Source: a virus. Taken from it: a stretch of DNA of 64,000 bases. How positions within the stretch are numbered: the first letter of the stretch is position 1; the number at the start of each line of letters is the position of its first letter. This document shows positions 17,991 to 25,122 of the stretch, piece after piece. The stretch is taken from positions 1 through 64,000 of the IMG/VR virus record IMGVR_UViG_3300009128_001408, one strand, 5' to 3'. A model generated the notes under the pieces. The model worked only from the letters and a program-made list of their open reading frames with translations, was not told the origin of the DNA and did not search any database. A program made the translations under genes and the position numbers.

Positions 17991-19618
17991 TGCATTCGCC
18001 GCTTAAAGTCAGCAGGAAAGAACCTGGTCGCCCTTCCAAAGAATGTCATCCAGTCGGAGTCTAAAACGTACGTGACGGCATAGTCGTCGAAATTTCGAAT
18101 ACTTCGGCCAGTTGCCTGGATCAGGGTCTTCGCAGTCTGGAGGGGATACCACCATGACCACTTATTCATTCGCTTGCGAACCAACGGATCTCCGAAGTAC
18201 GGATACGGTACCTTGCAGATTACCTGAAAGCGACTCAGGTCGTCTTTTAAGTCAACCCCTTCAGTCATAGATGGTGATAATAGGACAGTAGGTTCGGATG
18301 ACCCCAGATGACGTCTCAGGACCTCCTCGCGGTCTTCTGATGTGTGTATTAGGAGCCTCTTTCCCAAATTTCCCCTAATCTCGGCCTTGATGGCCTTTGC
18401 GATCTTAAATGTATGAGTATGAATTATTCCCTTCTCATCAGGATGCTGTCCAAGTAACTCACGAATAGTCTTGGTCATCTTAGGCAGCGTGGAGTCAATA
18501 TTAGACTTATTCATACTGCCAACCCCTAAGGAAAAGACCGGACGGTGTTCAATTGGAAAAGGAGAGGGAATACTAATAAACTCTGCCTCAGACTGTCGAA
18601 TCCCTAATGAGCGACAGAATGCCTCCTTGTCCAGGATCGTAGCGCTCATTAGTAGCACCCGCTGACCAAGTCTGAGGAGGTACGCCTCGGCAAAAGGCGC
18701 GATATCAATGGCACGGAACGTCATCTTGCGCTTGGACCGACCAAACGCCGGGACATTCTCAAAGACCCAGTTGCTGGCATCATAGACGCTGAGGAAAGTC
18801 TCCAATCTGTCACAATGCCCGCGAAGCAGGTCAAACTCACGAGCTATCTTTCCAAACTCCTTCATTGTCTTCTCTAGGTCGGTGAACTTCTCCATCATCT
18901 TCTCGATGTGGTCCCTCTGTCGTTTGATCTTTGGAAAGTAAACACTTCTAATCCACTTGGATGCCTGAAACTGTGTCGGCTTTCCTGGCCAGTTAATGTC
19001 AAGCATCTGTTTGCAGAACCGCTCAGAGACCGTGACCTCGACGAACTTGCTCAGCTCAGACTCAGCATTGTGTGCCTCATCGACGACAAGCAGCTCTCGA
19101 GGCGTAATCTTTCCTGAGTAGTTTGATTCGGTAAGCAAATAGGGAAAGTTGGTGACAGACTCCGGAGAGTCGATGAAATCCTTCTTGGCAAGCTTATACC
19201 GACATGACTTGGTGCACGTCTTAAAAAACTTCCCTTCCCTTGGCGCAGTACGAAGTGCAGCCTGGGACTCTGAGCAATTACTAGCCTTGTGAAACTTACA
19301 TTGGTAGTTAGTGGATGACTTAATCGAGACCATTTGACCAGATGGGGCGCCAAAGTCCGATGTGTACTGATCCTGAAGTAGCTTCTGAGTCGTGACAAAA
19401 TATGACCCGCGCTTATACCCATCGGCAGGGATCGTTAACTGGTTATCAAAGTACCGCGCGATGGTGACTCCAATGGCCGATTTGCCAACACCAGTCCCGC
19501 CCTCTATGATAACGAACCGCTTGTTGGCGTTAAATGCCGTAAGCGTGGAGTCGATAGCGGTGCGCTGTGTGGCCCGCATCTCATCATAGGGAAAAAATTT
19601 ATCGTAGTCTACTGTCAT
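17987..19618 (-). CDS. DinG/XPD-like superfamily 2 DNA helicase
   Basis: Walker A GGTGVGKS at about residues 40-47, a VVDEAHNAE Walker B (DEAH box), LLMSATIL motif III, SPSMTEGVDLKDD motif V and QATGRSIRN motif VI. Between motifs I and II lie four clustered Cys (YQC..., SNC..., CTKSC), a likely [4Fe-4S] cluster as in XPD, DinG and Rad3. ATG at 19618 is preferred to an in-frame TTG. It likely unwinds 5' overhang DNA in replication or repair. It is coupled to the phosphoesterase gene. Confidence 0.9.
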   Translation of the reverse strand: MTVDYDKFFPYDEMRATQRTAIDSTLTAFNANKRFVIIEGGTGVGKSAIGVTIARYFDNQLTIPADGYKRGSYFVTTQKLLQDQYTSDFGAPSGQMVSIKSSTNYQCKFHKASNCSESQAALRTAPREGKFFKTCTKSCRYKLAKKDFIDSPESVTNFPYLLTESNYSGKITPRELLVVDEAHNAESELSKFVEVTVSERFCKQMLDINWPGKPTQFQASKWIRSVYFPKIKRQRDHIEKMMEKFTDLEKTMKEFGKIAREFDLLRGHCDRLETFLSVYDASNWVFENVPAFGRSKRKMTFRAIDIAPFAEAYLLRLGQRVLLMSATILDKEAFCRSLGIRQSEAEFISIPSPFPIEHRPVFSLGVGSMNKSNIDSTLPKMTKTIRELLGQHPDEKGIIHTHTFKIAKAIKAEIRGNLGKRLLIHTSEDREEVLRRHLGSSEPTVLLSPSMTEGVDLKDDLSRFQVICKVPYPYFGDPLVRKRMNKWSWWYPLQTAKTLIQATGRSIRNFDDYAVTYVLDSDWMTFFGRATRFFPADFKRRMQ

Positions 19619-19670
19619 CTTTGCCAACCTGACTAATATACCGTCAGGTGTGAGACTTTACAGCAAATAC

Positions 19671-20195
19671 TTAAAAACTATCTGGCTGTTCCAGGTCAGG
19701 CTGTTGTCTGTAATCTACTGTTATCTCGTCACCAGCCGCAATATCCTGGAGGGCGAATAGCCTTCGGACGCCGCGGCGGAGTACATTGCCAGCATTCGGC
19801 TCGTCACTATGATTGTGAAATGCTCCAAGATTTGTGGGGATATAACTGTTGGCTGCAGCGATGTGTGAGATCCCAAGATTAGTTCCCGCCGGGATATCGG
19901 CCGAGGCGAAGACACCGGTGCCATGAACACCTGAATCCTGAAGGTGCATAGGTACTGTCTGTTCGATGGCCAGCTCCTGCTGGACACCATCTGGATTTTT
20001 ACAGTGCCACTTGATATGGTCCTCATAGTCCTTGATGGACACCTGGCCATCGGAGTCTAAATCAAAGTGGTGAAACAGTTCCATCGGTGTTAGATTACCG
20101 TCACCGTTGGGATCTAGGGGAGAGGCGGGTGAACCGGTCTCCTCATTAATAACAGTCTCGATTACGTGGCGAAGCGCCCCCTTGTTAATTTTCAT
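19671..20195 (-). CDS. EF-hand pair fused to SET domain, tagged N-terminus
   Basis: Residues 1-19 (MKINKGALRHVIETVINEE) look like an extended version of the window's shared tag. Two well-formed EF-hand loops follow, D28-x-N-x-D-x-N...E39 and D45-x-D-x-D-x-Q...D56, suggesting calcium binding. The C-terminal half is a SET domain: HGTGVFASADIPAG, GAFHNHSDEPNAGN and GDEITVDYR. ATG 20195; the GTG before it is not needed. A calcium-responsive lysine methyltransferase, possibly injected with the DNA, is the inference. Confidence 0.75.
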   Translation of the reverse strand: MKINKGALRHVIETVINEETGSPASPLDPNGDGNLTPMELFHHFDLDSDGQVSIKDYEDHIKWHCKNPDGVQQELAIEQTVPMHLQDSGVHGTGVFASADIPAGTNLGISHIAAANSYIPTNLGAFHNHSDEPNAGNVLRRGVRRLFALQDIAAGDEITVDYRQQPDLEQPDSF

Positions 20196-20622
20196 CACTA
20201 CCCCTAAGTAGCTTAGCCACCTTTATAAGATGTCCCCCAACAAACTTAAAGTCTGACGCCAGGTCCTGTCCAATCTCGGCGCCGAGTTGCCCGGCAGCAA
20301 CTCTGGTCTCTCCTGCAAGGTCGACCATCGACTCGAACTGCTCTTCCGTGGCAGTCTCAGCTGCCAGGACATCCCTCTCAATGCCTAGGAGCTCGTCGAC
20401 AGCTCGCATGGCCTTAAGAGCTAGGTCAACGTGGTGCTGTTCACTCATCTCATCCTTAAGCTTGACAAATGCCTTGACGGCACCCGGGCACAGATCAAAG
20501 TTCTCAGATGTGTAATCCCCAAACGCGACCTGCTCACCGAGGCCACCTTCTGTCTGTTCGGCCAGCCAAGGAGACAACTCCTCAGTCAGTATACTCTTAA
20601 GCTGGGACTTTCTTATTCTCAT
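20185..20622 (-). CDS. tagged virion-candidate helical protein
   Basis: The start is placed at ATG 20622 because the product then begins MRIRKSQLKSILTEEL, a full tag, with AGGAAAGACTAGG just upstream. The 145-residue remainder is mostly helical (heptad-like Leu, Val, Ala and acidic residues) and includes a central DELLGIERDVLAAE segment. It resembles a small helical bundle. Function unknown; the tag suggests packaging. Confidence 0.65.
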   Translation of the reverse strand: MRIRKSQLKSILTEELSPWLAEQTEGGLGEQVAFGDYTSENFDLCPGAVKAFVKLKDEMSEQHHVDLALKAMRAVDELLGIERDVLAAETATEEQFESMVDLAGETRVAAGQLGAEIGQDLASDFKFVGGHLIKVAKLLRGSDEN

Positions 20623-20623
20623 C

Positions 20624-20710
20624 CTAGTCTTTCCTACCAATAGTGCCTCTATCATTAATTATTATCCACGCGACCATTAAGACCAGTAAAACCACCACAA
20701 TAGCCGTCAT
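20624..20710 (-). CDS. 28-residue single-pass membrane miniprotein
   Basis: Below the usual length cut-off but well supported by position: ATG at 20710 overlaps the stop of the upstream gene (ATGA) and its TAG falls one base before the next ATG. The product is a single hydrophobic helix (TAIVVVLLVLMVAWIII) with a short basic tail (NDRGTIGRKD). It could be a small regulator of a membrane complex. It would be missed by most gene callers. Confidence 0.6.
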   Translation of the reverse strand: MTAIVVVLLVLMVAWIIINDRGTIGRKD

Positions 20711-20958
20711 GGTAACCTTTCGTACCAGGGGCCCATCGGCCTTTCCTCAGTTGCAAGGTCCATGCCATGGCATCGCTGTACATCGGCACCAAAGCCGTAC
20801 TGGTGATCGTTAAAGTACTTCTCCCACTCCTCATCGATTATAGGGACGCCCTCAATCCGACGTCGAGGATTTATAATCTTTCGTTCAGTCACAATCCTCC
20901 CATTTGCCTTCTTGGAACTTATCATGACCTCCTTCTGGTTGGCTGACTTCTTTTTCAT
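20707..20958 (-). CDS. small basic hypothetical protein
   Basis: 83 residues: a Lys-rich N-terminus, a central PRRRIEGVPIIDEEWEKYFND segment and a Gly/Pro/Trp-containing tail. No motif recognised. It shares its start or stop junction with the genes on both sides, so it belongs to the same transcription unit as the nucleotidyltransferase. Confidence 0.6.
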   Translation of the reverse strand: MKKKSANQKEVMISSKKANGRIVTERKIINPRRRIEGVPIIDEEWEKYFNDHQYGFGADVQRCHGMDLATEERPMGPWYERLP

Positions 20959-21317
20959 CAGGCATCGCCTCGCAGGTACAGGTGAATATCATTGAGGTGT
21001 GTCAAGGCAGCCGCAAGCTTTACATCGACCCAGTCCGGTAGATCATCTCGACCCGCCAGAGCGGACTCAATCTTGGATGATAGCGAACTGACCTCACGAA
21101 GCACGGTACGTGCCATGTCATTCCCATCATCGTGTGACTCTGTCGTAGGCTCGTGACAGCCACAGCCCTCGTCTGCGCCTAGAATAAGATCATTGGGAGG
21201 ATCAAAATTGGAGGATGCCCTAGATTCTGGATCTGGACTACCTCGATGCCTCGGATTATCCAACTCACCAAGCTCTTCCTTTAAAATTGCTGCTAGTTCA
21301 CTCTTTAGTATTTTCAT
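20958..21317 (-). CDS. possible internal-start product: tagged 119-residue protein
   Basis: ATG 21317 lies in frame within the nucleotidyltransferase gene, eight bases after AGGAGG at 21326-21331. The product would begin with a complete 16-residue tag, exactly where all other tags sit: at the N-terminus. It contains a Cys/His-bearing G-C-G-C-H-E segment and the DLPDWV helical module. Independent expression is inferred from the ribosome site and the tag placement. Confidence 0.5.
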   Translation of the reverse strand: MKILKSELAAILKEELGELDNPRHRGSPDPESRASSNFDPPNDLILGADEGCGCHEPTTESHDDGNDMARTVLREVSSLSSKIESALAGRDDLPDWVDVKLAAALTHLNDIHLYLRGDA

Positions 21318-22022
21318 ATTATACCCCTCCTGAGCAACGGACAATGATATGTCTCTGTCGGATCTCTCAGTGTCGGCGAGGCGATCCAAGTAGCCCCTCC
21401 GCCTGAGCTCTTTAAAGGCTAAATTCTCCACGGAAAACTCGCCTGCATTACTTAACCCTGTTTTTCTCATATTGGCCAGCTTCTCACGCAAGCCTGTGAT
21501 GTGCATCGCCCTATCTGAACGCTGAAGTGTGTCATCAATCAGAGCCATGAGAGACTCCACTTTCTGTACCACAGATGCCGGATCGACACTTGGTTCCGTT
21601 CGAGTCGGCTGGATCACCCACTTGTCTCGAAGGACGCTATAGACACCTGTCGAATGATGTAACTCAGAAGCATCCTGAGGATATACCTCGACGTCATGAC
21701 CCTTGATAGTGATATTGTGCCTGAGGTTCCACAGCGACTTCTTGGCCATTAGCATTTGACTAACAAGATCTAGATCTTCGTCTATTGAAGAATAATCCAT
21801 TATAACATGGAGATCTAGGTCACTCTCAGGTGTGTAGTTAAAATTAGCCATGCTTCCTGTGACAGTTATATCCTCAGGTGTGGCTTCGATACCAAGACTA
21901 ATCAAAAACTCAGCCGCGATGCGAAGAAGTGCCTTCCTAGCACCACGTCGCATAGTGCTATCATCCCATATCTCAGGGTCTAGCACATCATGAACTAATG
22001 GCGAGGAATCGGGTCCAGACAT
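20958..22022 (-). CDS. MNT-type nucleotidyltransferase fused in frame to a tagged C-terminal domain
   Basis: The N-terminal part has the nucleotidyltransferase-superfamily active-site pattern GSMANFNYTPESDLDLHVI (Gly-Ser then Asp-x-Asp), followed by EVYP (third acidic site region). The C-terminal part, from residue 236, begins MKILKSELAAILKEEL, the shared tag, and ends with the small helical DLPDWVDVKLAAALTHLNDI module known from marine-phage virion proteins. An excellent ribosome site precedes Met236. One gene may therefore yield both a 354-residue fusion and a 119-residue tagged protein. Confidence 0.75.
   Translation of the reverse strand: MSGPDSSPLVHDVLDPEIWDDSTMRRGARKALLRIAAEFLISLGIEATPEDITVTGSMANFNYTPESDLDLHVIMDYSSIDEDLDLVSQMLMAKKSLWNLRHNITIKGHDVEVYPQDASELHHSTGVYSVLRDKWVIQPTRTEPSVDPASVVQKVESLMALIDDTLQRSDRAMHITGLREKLANMRKTGLSNAGEFSVENLAFKELRRRGYLDRLADTERSDRDISLSVAQEGYNMKILKSELAAILKEELGELDNPRHRGSPDPESRASSNFDPPNDLILGADEGCGCHEPTTESHDDGNDMARTVLREVSSLSSKIESALAGRDDLPDWVDVKLAAALTHLNDIHLYLRGDA
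21324..21331 (-). promoter_or_regulatory. internal Shine-Dalgarno AGGAGGGG
   Basis: An ideal ribosome-binding sequence inside a coding region, eight bases (from AGGAGG) before the in-frame ATG 21317. It supports internal initiation of the tagged product. Confidence 0.6.
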
Positions 22023-22387
22023 TATCCTGGTCCTGATATAACAAATCGTTTTCCGCCCTTACGAAGGACAGGTGCATTTTCCCTAGTGTCAATCCTTATG
22101 GTTCGAATACCCTTCAGTTTAAGGGTGTCAGCAATCTCATGGACCTGGTCGACAGGCGACTTAGCATCAGGTACGAACCTAATTTTAATATTAAGCCTTG
22201 CTCGTCCTGAAGCACCTTTATCGGCTGGATCCTGCTGGGTCGCTGTTGCGACGCCCTGCGCAATCCTAATTGCAGTCAGCGTCTCAGATATATTGACTTT
22301 TTTGGCCAGCTCGAGTGTCACATCAAAATCGATCAGTCGAAGCTCAGTCTCTTTCGTCTGACGCTCTTCAAATAACAGGTCTTTCAT
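22022..22387 (-). CDS. hypothetical protein with ferredoxin-like features
   Basis: ATG 22387 (MKDLLFEERQ) or ATG 22399. About 121 residues with the segment LIDFDVTLELAKKVNISETLTAIRI followed by a disordered Gln/Asp stretch and a strand-helix-strand (LNIKIRFVP...VDQVHEIADTLKLKGIRTIRI), a ferredoxin-like pattern. I recall similar proteins in marine phages but cannot name a role. Its stop overlaps the nucleotidyltransferase start. Confidence 0.6.
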   Translation of the reverse strand: MKDLLFEERQTKETELRLIDFDVTLELAKKVNISETLTAIRIAQGVATATQQDPADKGASGRARLNIKIRFVPDAKSPVDQVHEIADTLKLKGIRTIRIDTRENAPVLRKGGKRFVISGPG

Positions 22388-22429
22388 AATCGAAACCATC
22401 CAATAAAATAATTATCAACGATACACCAA

Positions 22430-23254
22430 TTAATCAGCACCAAATAAAAATTCCTCAACCTGAGGGATTATTTTAGCACGAATTATCTTTACCGTCTCAG
22501 CAGGGCTGGATGTAATAAACGACCTACCCTCAGTTCGATACTTCTCGTATATCTCGTAGTCATTGCCCCCAGGCGTGCAACTGTCACCCACAAACCAAAC
22601 GGCCGGGTCGTTGTAGTGGCGCAGGCAAAATGTCTTATCCCATCCAGCGGGAAATATATCGAAACTAGTCTGTCCGCCATACTTTATCACAATCCCATCA
22701 ACATCAGCCATGGCCAGCTCAAGGCCCACTTTTAAACCAGTTCGAATATTGTGCTGCGTATCGGCCTCTATGAAGAGATTTCGATCATCGAAATCTGCAC
22801 ACCTTCCAATAGGGCACCAGTTAAGCAGGGATCCTCGATAGTCAACAAAATTACCGCACATTGGCAGATTGTAGACAGGCGCAATTTTAGTGGCGAATTT
22901 AAGCTGGCCCAGCTGGACCTCTGCCAACAGTTTTTGAAAACTAGTCTCACCAATCTCGTCTCGCATAGACACCGATGATGACATCATAATCTTTTGCTCT
23001 GATGCATCCCAGTAATAATGCTGGGTGCCATTGCACGGAAGCAGGTCAATATTTTCGGTAACGGAACTGGGTGCTTGTTCAAAAAATGGTGCCAACTGCT
23101 CCTCAATAAGTGAGACCGGGCTTCCGGTCACCAATCCGATGTGAGAGGCCTCAGAAAGCTCTATCAGGACATCTATCATCGTCGACCCGATTTTTCGTCG
23201 TGGCTCCGTCAGAGTGCCGTCTATGTCAAAGAGGACAATCGTAGCGTCGTCCAT
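22430..23254 (-). CDS. phosphomannomutase, eukaryote-type HAD family (PMM2-like)
   Basis: Interconverts mannose-6-phosphate and mannose-1-phosphate, the precursor of GDP-sugars. The HAD nucleophile motif DIDGTLT is at residues 10-16; GNFVDYRGSLLNWCPIGR and GGQTSFDIFPAGWDKT match the substrate-binding and cap motifs of the eukaryotic-type PMM family, with FVGDSCTPGGND as the final metal motif. It is 274 residues, close to human PMM2 at about 246. A role in modifying surface or DNA sugars, or in carbon rerouting, is inferred. Confidence 0.85.
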   Translation of the reverse strand: MDDATIVLFDIDGTLTEPRRKIGSTMIDVLIELSEASHIGLVTGSPVSLIEEQLAPFFEQAPSSVTENIDLLPCNGTQHYYWDASEQKIMMSSSVSMRDEIGETSFQKLLAEVQLGQLKFATKIAPVYNLPMCGNFVDYRGSLLNWCPIGRCADFDDRNLFIEADTQHNIRTGLKVGLELAMADVDGIVIKYGGQTSFDIFPAGWDKTFCLRHYNDPAVWFVGDSCTPGGNDYEIYEKYRTEGRSFITSSPAETVKIIRAKIIPQVEEFLFGAD

Positions 23255-23255
23255 G

Positions 23256-23450
23256 TCAATGCTTTTTCATCTTCTCGTTTAAATCGGCCAAAATAACCGA
23301 GCCAGTCCTGACAAATAGGAATGGCAAAAAAGCATGTATAGTTAGGACGACAGACGCAAAAAGGGTGCCCCTTAAAAACCCAAGAGCTCGAACAAGGTGT
23401 TGCAGGTATGTTAAGCCCTCTTCATTAAGGTGTCGTGTCAGCGCCTTCAT
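23256..23450 (-). CDS. small membrane protein, DUF6356-like
   Basis: ATG 23450 has GGAG six bases upstream. The 64-residue product begins with LTRHLNEEGLTYLQHLVRALGF, then a long hydrophobic helix ending HAFLPFLFVRTGS. This matches the DUF6356 pattern (LN..G..Y..H...A..F...H..LPFLFVRTGS) as I recall it from alphaproteobacteria and their phages. It overlaps the upstream basic protein gene by 26 bases. Confidence 0.65.
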   Translation of the reverse strand: MKALTRHLNEEGLTYLQHLVRALGFLRGTLFASVVLTIHAFLPFLFVRTGSVILADLNEKMKKH

Positions 23451-23820
23451 TTTCAACTCCACTGCTATCACTAATTAGTGGTTTCGAACTAGAAGTATCT
23501 GACTTTTTAGTATAAGCCCTCTTCTTTGCAGGTGTTTTCTTCGGCGCTGTGGTCGACTTCTTTGGTGTCGACGATGCAGTCTTTTTAGCGACAGCCTTAC
23601 GCGTGGCGTCGGCTATCACTTCAGGTGTCTTCTTGACCATTGGGGCGCTCTTGGCTGGAGTTGCCCTCGAAAACGACGGTGCTTCACTCTTGGAAGGTGG
23701 CTCTACACCTATTGAAAGCAGGTATTTTTTAAACGTCGCATAACTAGTAATCTTGTTGTTTTGCATCCACTTGGCTACGTTAAGCTTCTTGCGCCTCTTG
23801 TAATAATTCCATGTCAACAC
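23425..23820 (-). CDS. Lys/Ala/Pro-rich histone H1-like basic protein
   Basis: The N-terminal 45 residues look like a small folded domain (NVAKWMQNNKITSYATFKKY), followed by a long low-complexity tail of Lys, Ala, Thr, Pro and Ser with AKK, PKK and KTP repeats. That layout resembles histone H1 and phage or bacterial H1-like DNA-condensing proteins. GTG start (23820) overlapping the upstream stop. DNA binding is inferred from composition only. Confidence 0.6.
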   Translation of the reverse strand: MLTWNYYKRRKKLNVAKWMQNNKITSYATFKKYLLSIGVEPPSKSEAPSFSRATPAKSAPMVKKTPEVIADATRKAVAKKTASSTPKKSTTAPKKTPAKKRAYTKKSDTSSSKPLISDSSGVENEGADTTP

Positions 23821-24005
23821 TTTTTAGGTCTCCTCTTAATCTTCTCAAAATTAAATAGGTCATCGGGATCCACAATATCATCGATATCATGTCCAAAACC
23901 AAAATTTTTAATCCTTGGAAATGCCCTTTTTTTCTTTCTAGGTCGACGGATCACACTGACATCAAAGACATCCGCGCCCTTTTTATGGCGCTTTTTCTTG
24001 CTCAT
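23814..24005 (-). CDS. small basic hypothetical protein
   Basis: 63 residues, very rich in Lys/Arg at both ends (KKKRHKK, RRPRKKKRA, KIKRRPKK) around an acidic DIDDIVDPDDLFNFE centre. It could be a nucleic-acid-binding miniprotein. Tight overlaps with both neighbours support it. Confidence 0.55.
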   Translation of the reverse strand: MSKKKRHKKGADVFDVSVIRRPRKKKRAFPRIKNFGFGHDIDDIVDPDDLFNFEKIKRRPKKC

Positions 24006-24012
24006 TTACCTC

Positions 24013-24363
24013 TCACGCACTAAAGTCTATAAACTCATCCAAATTAATAGCACCTGTAGCGAGCAACATAATAACATCACTAACCCACTCCTGAAATGTA
24101 TCTTTAATACGAGGATCAACCGACAGTGTCATGTTTAGAATAACAATGTCGCAGAGGTCGTCAATTGTGGGTGGCTCGAATTTATCATCATATAACGCGT
24201 ACTCGTGAATGTTCACAAATTGAGTCATCGCATCAGTTACAAATGGCTCCACCAAGGTATCATCATCGATACAAAGCCTAAGCGCGGCGTTTACACCCAG
24301 CGATTCTAAGATCTCAAATAAGTCTGAGACTGGCCTAGGGCCTTCATCACTATCGTCCTGCAT
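24013..24363 (-). CDS. acidic helical hypothetical protein
   Basis: Start set at ATG 24363, which overlaps the end of the upstream gene by 14 bases; the longer frame lies within that gene. The 116-residue product (MQDDSDEGPRPVSDLFEIL...) is rich in Asp, Leu and Ile and is probably all-helical. No family recognised. Confidence 0.6.
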   Translation of the reverse strand: MQDDSDEGPRPVSDLFEILESLGVNAALRLCIDDDTLVEPFVTDAMTQFVNIHEYALYDDKFEPPTIDDLCDIVILNMTLSVDPRIKDTFQEWVSDVIMLLATGAINLDEFIDFSA

Positions 24364-24631
24364 CAATCCCTTGAAGCATCTCACAAATTCCCGCCTGAAA
24401 CTGTGGGTTCCTGGCGACTGCCTTCGTGCTTGCTTTAGCATAATTATCTGCACAAACTCTTTCGGCAAACTTTTCCATGACCTGGAGAAACTTATTTCGA
24501 GCCGTAGCATGGTTCATCTTGTGCCCATCCTTCGTCATAATCTCCGAGATAGTCCGATAGTCATGACCCTGATATTCCTTGGCAACAGTGGCATAACCAC
24601 CGCTAATCTTGTGTCCTTTTGGCATACTCAT
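24350..24631 (-). CDS. putative helix-turn-helix protein
   Basis: ATG 24631 has AAGGAG upstream. The 93-residue protein contains YRTISEIMTKDGHKMNHATARNKFLQVMEKF, which has the spacing of a sigma-factor region 4-like or related HTH (the ATARN segment resembles the recognition helix). It lies three genes from a sigma factor that lacks region 4.2, so it could supply the missing -35 contact; this is speculative. Confidence 0.6.
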   Translation of the reverse strand: MSMPKGHKISGGYATVAKEYQGHDYRTISEIMTKDGHKMNHATARNKFLQVMEKFAERVCADNYAKASTKAVARNPQFQAGICEMLQGIDAGR

Positions 24632-24651
24632 AATTATTGTCTCCTTGGGGC

Positions 24652-25122
24652 CTATCGCCACCTTGAAATGTTAAAATTGCAAACAGTCCTAACAGCATCC
24701 GGACTCAACTGTCCACCAGGAAAAAACCTGGTACACTCCTCGATAGTCGAGGCAATATCCCACCCCTCAATGCGGCGTAAGATACCACAAATAATACCTG
24801 TACATGAAAAACCGTCGTCATCATAAATGTAGATCTTAGAGTCGGAATTCTTGACCAGAATGTAGTCAATAATATCCGACAGTCGCTGGTCATTCTGGCT
24901 CTCGGTCGGGGAGATTGGAAAGTGAATCAGTTCAATCTTGTTAGACTTTCCAAGGGCCCGTTCAGGAGTACCTGGAAATCCTACACCTAAACTGACAAAC
25001 TTCCTAATGCCCAGTCCGGTTATAAACTTCACGGCGCCTGTATCTGGAAATCTACCCCTAACAATTCTGTGATTATGATGGGCAAACATTGCGGGAGGGT
25101 GAACGTTGGTTGGAATCAGCAC
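24652..25122 (-). CDS. Siw14/DSP-type tyrosine phosphatase fold with lost active site
   Basis: The N-terminal RIVRGRFPDTGAVKFITGLGIRKFVSLG and C-terminal TGIICGILRRIEGWDIASTIEECTRF follow Siw14-family (plant/fungal atypical dual-specificity) phosphatases. Where the family has HCxxGxxRTG, this protein reads YDDDGFSCTG: the nucleophilic Cys has become Asp and the phosphate-binding Arg has become Cys. Catalysis by the usual mechanism seems impossible, so a binding role for inositol phosphates or a partner protein is more likely. GTG start overlapping the sigma-factor stop. Confidence 0.65.
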   Translation of the reverse strand: MLIPTNVHPPAMFAHHNHRIVRGRFPDTGAVKFITGLGIRKFVSLGVGFPGTPERALGKSNKIELIHFPISPTESQNDQRLSDIIDYILVKNSDSKIYIYDDDGFSCTGIICGILRRIEGWDIASTIEECTRFFPGGQLSPDAVRTVCNFNISRWR

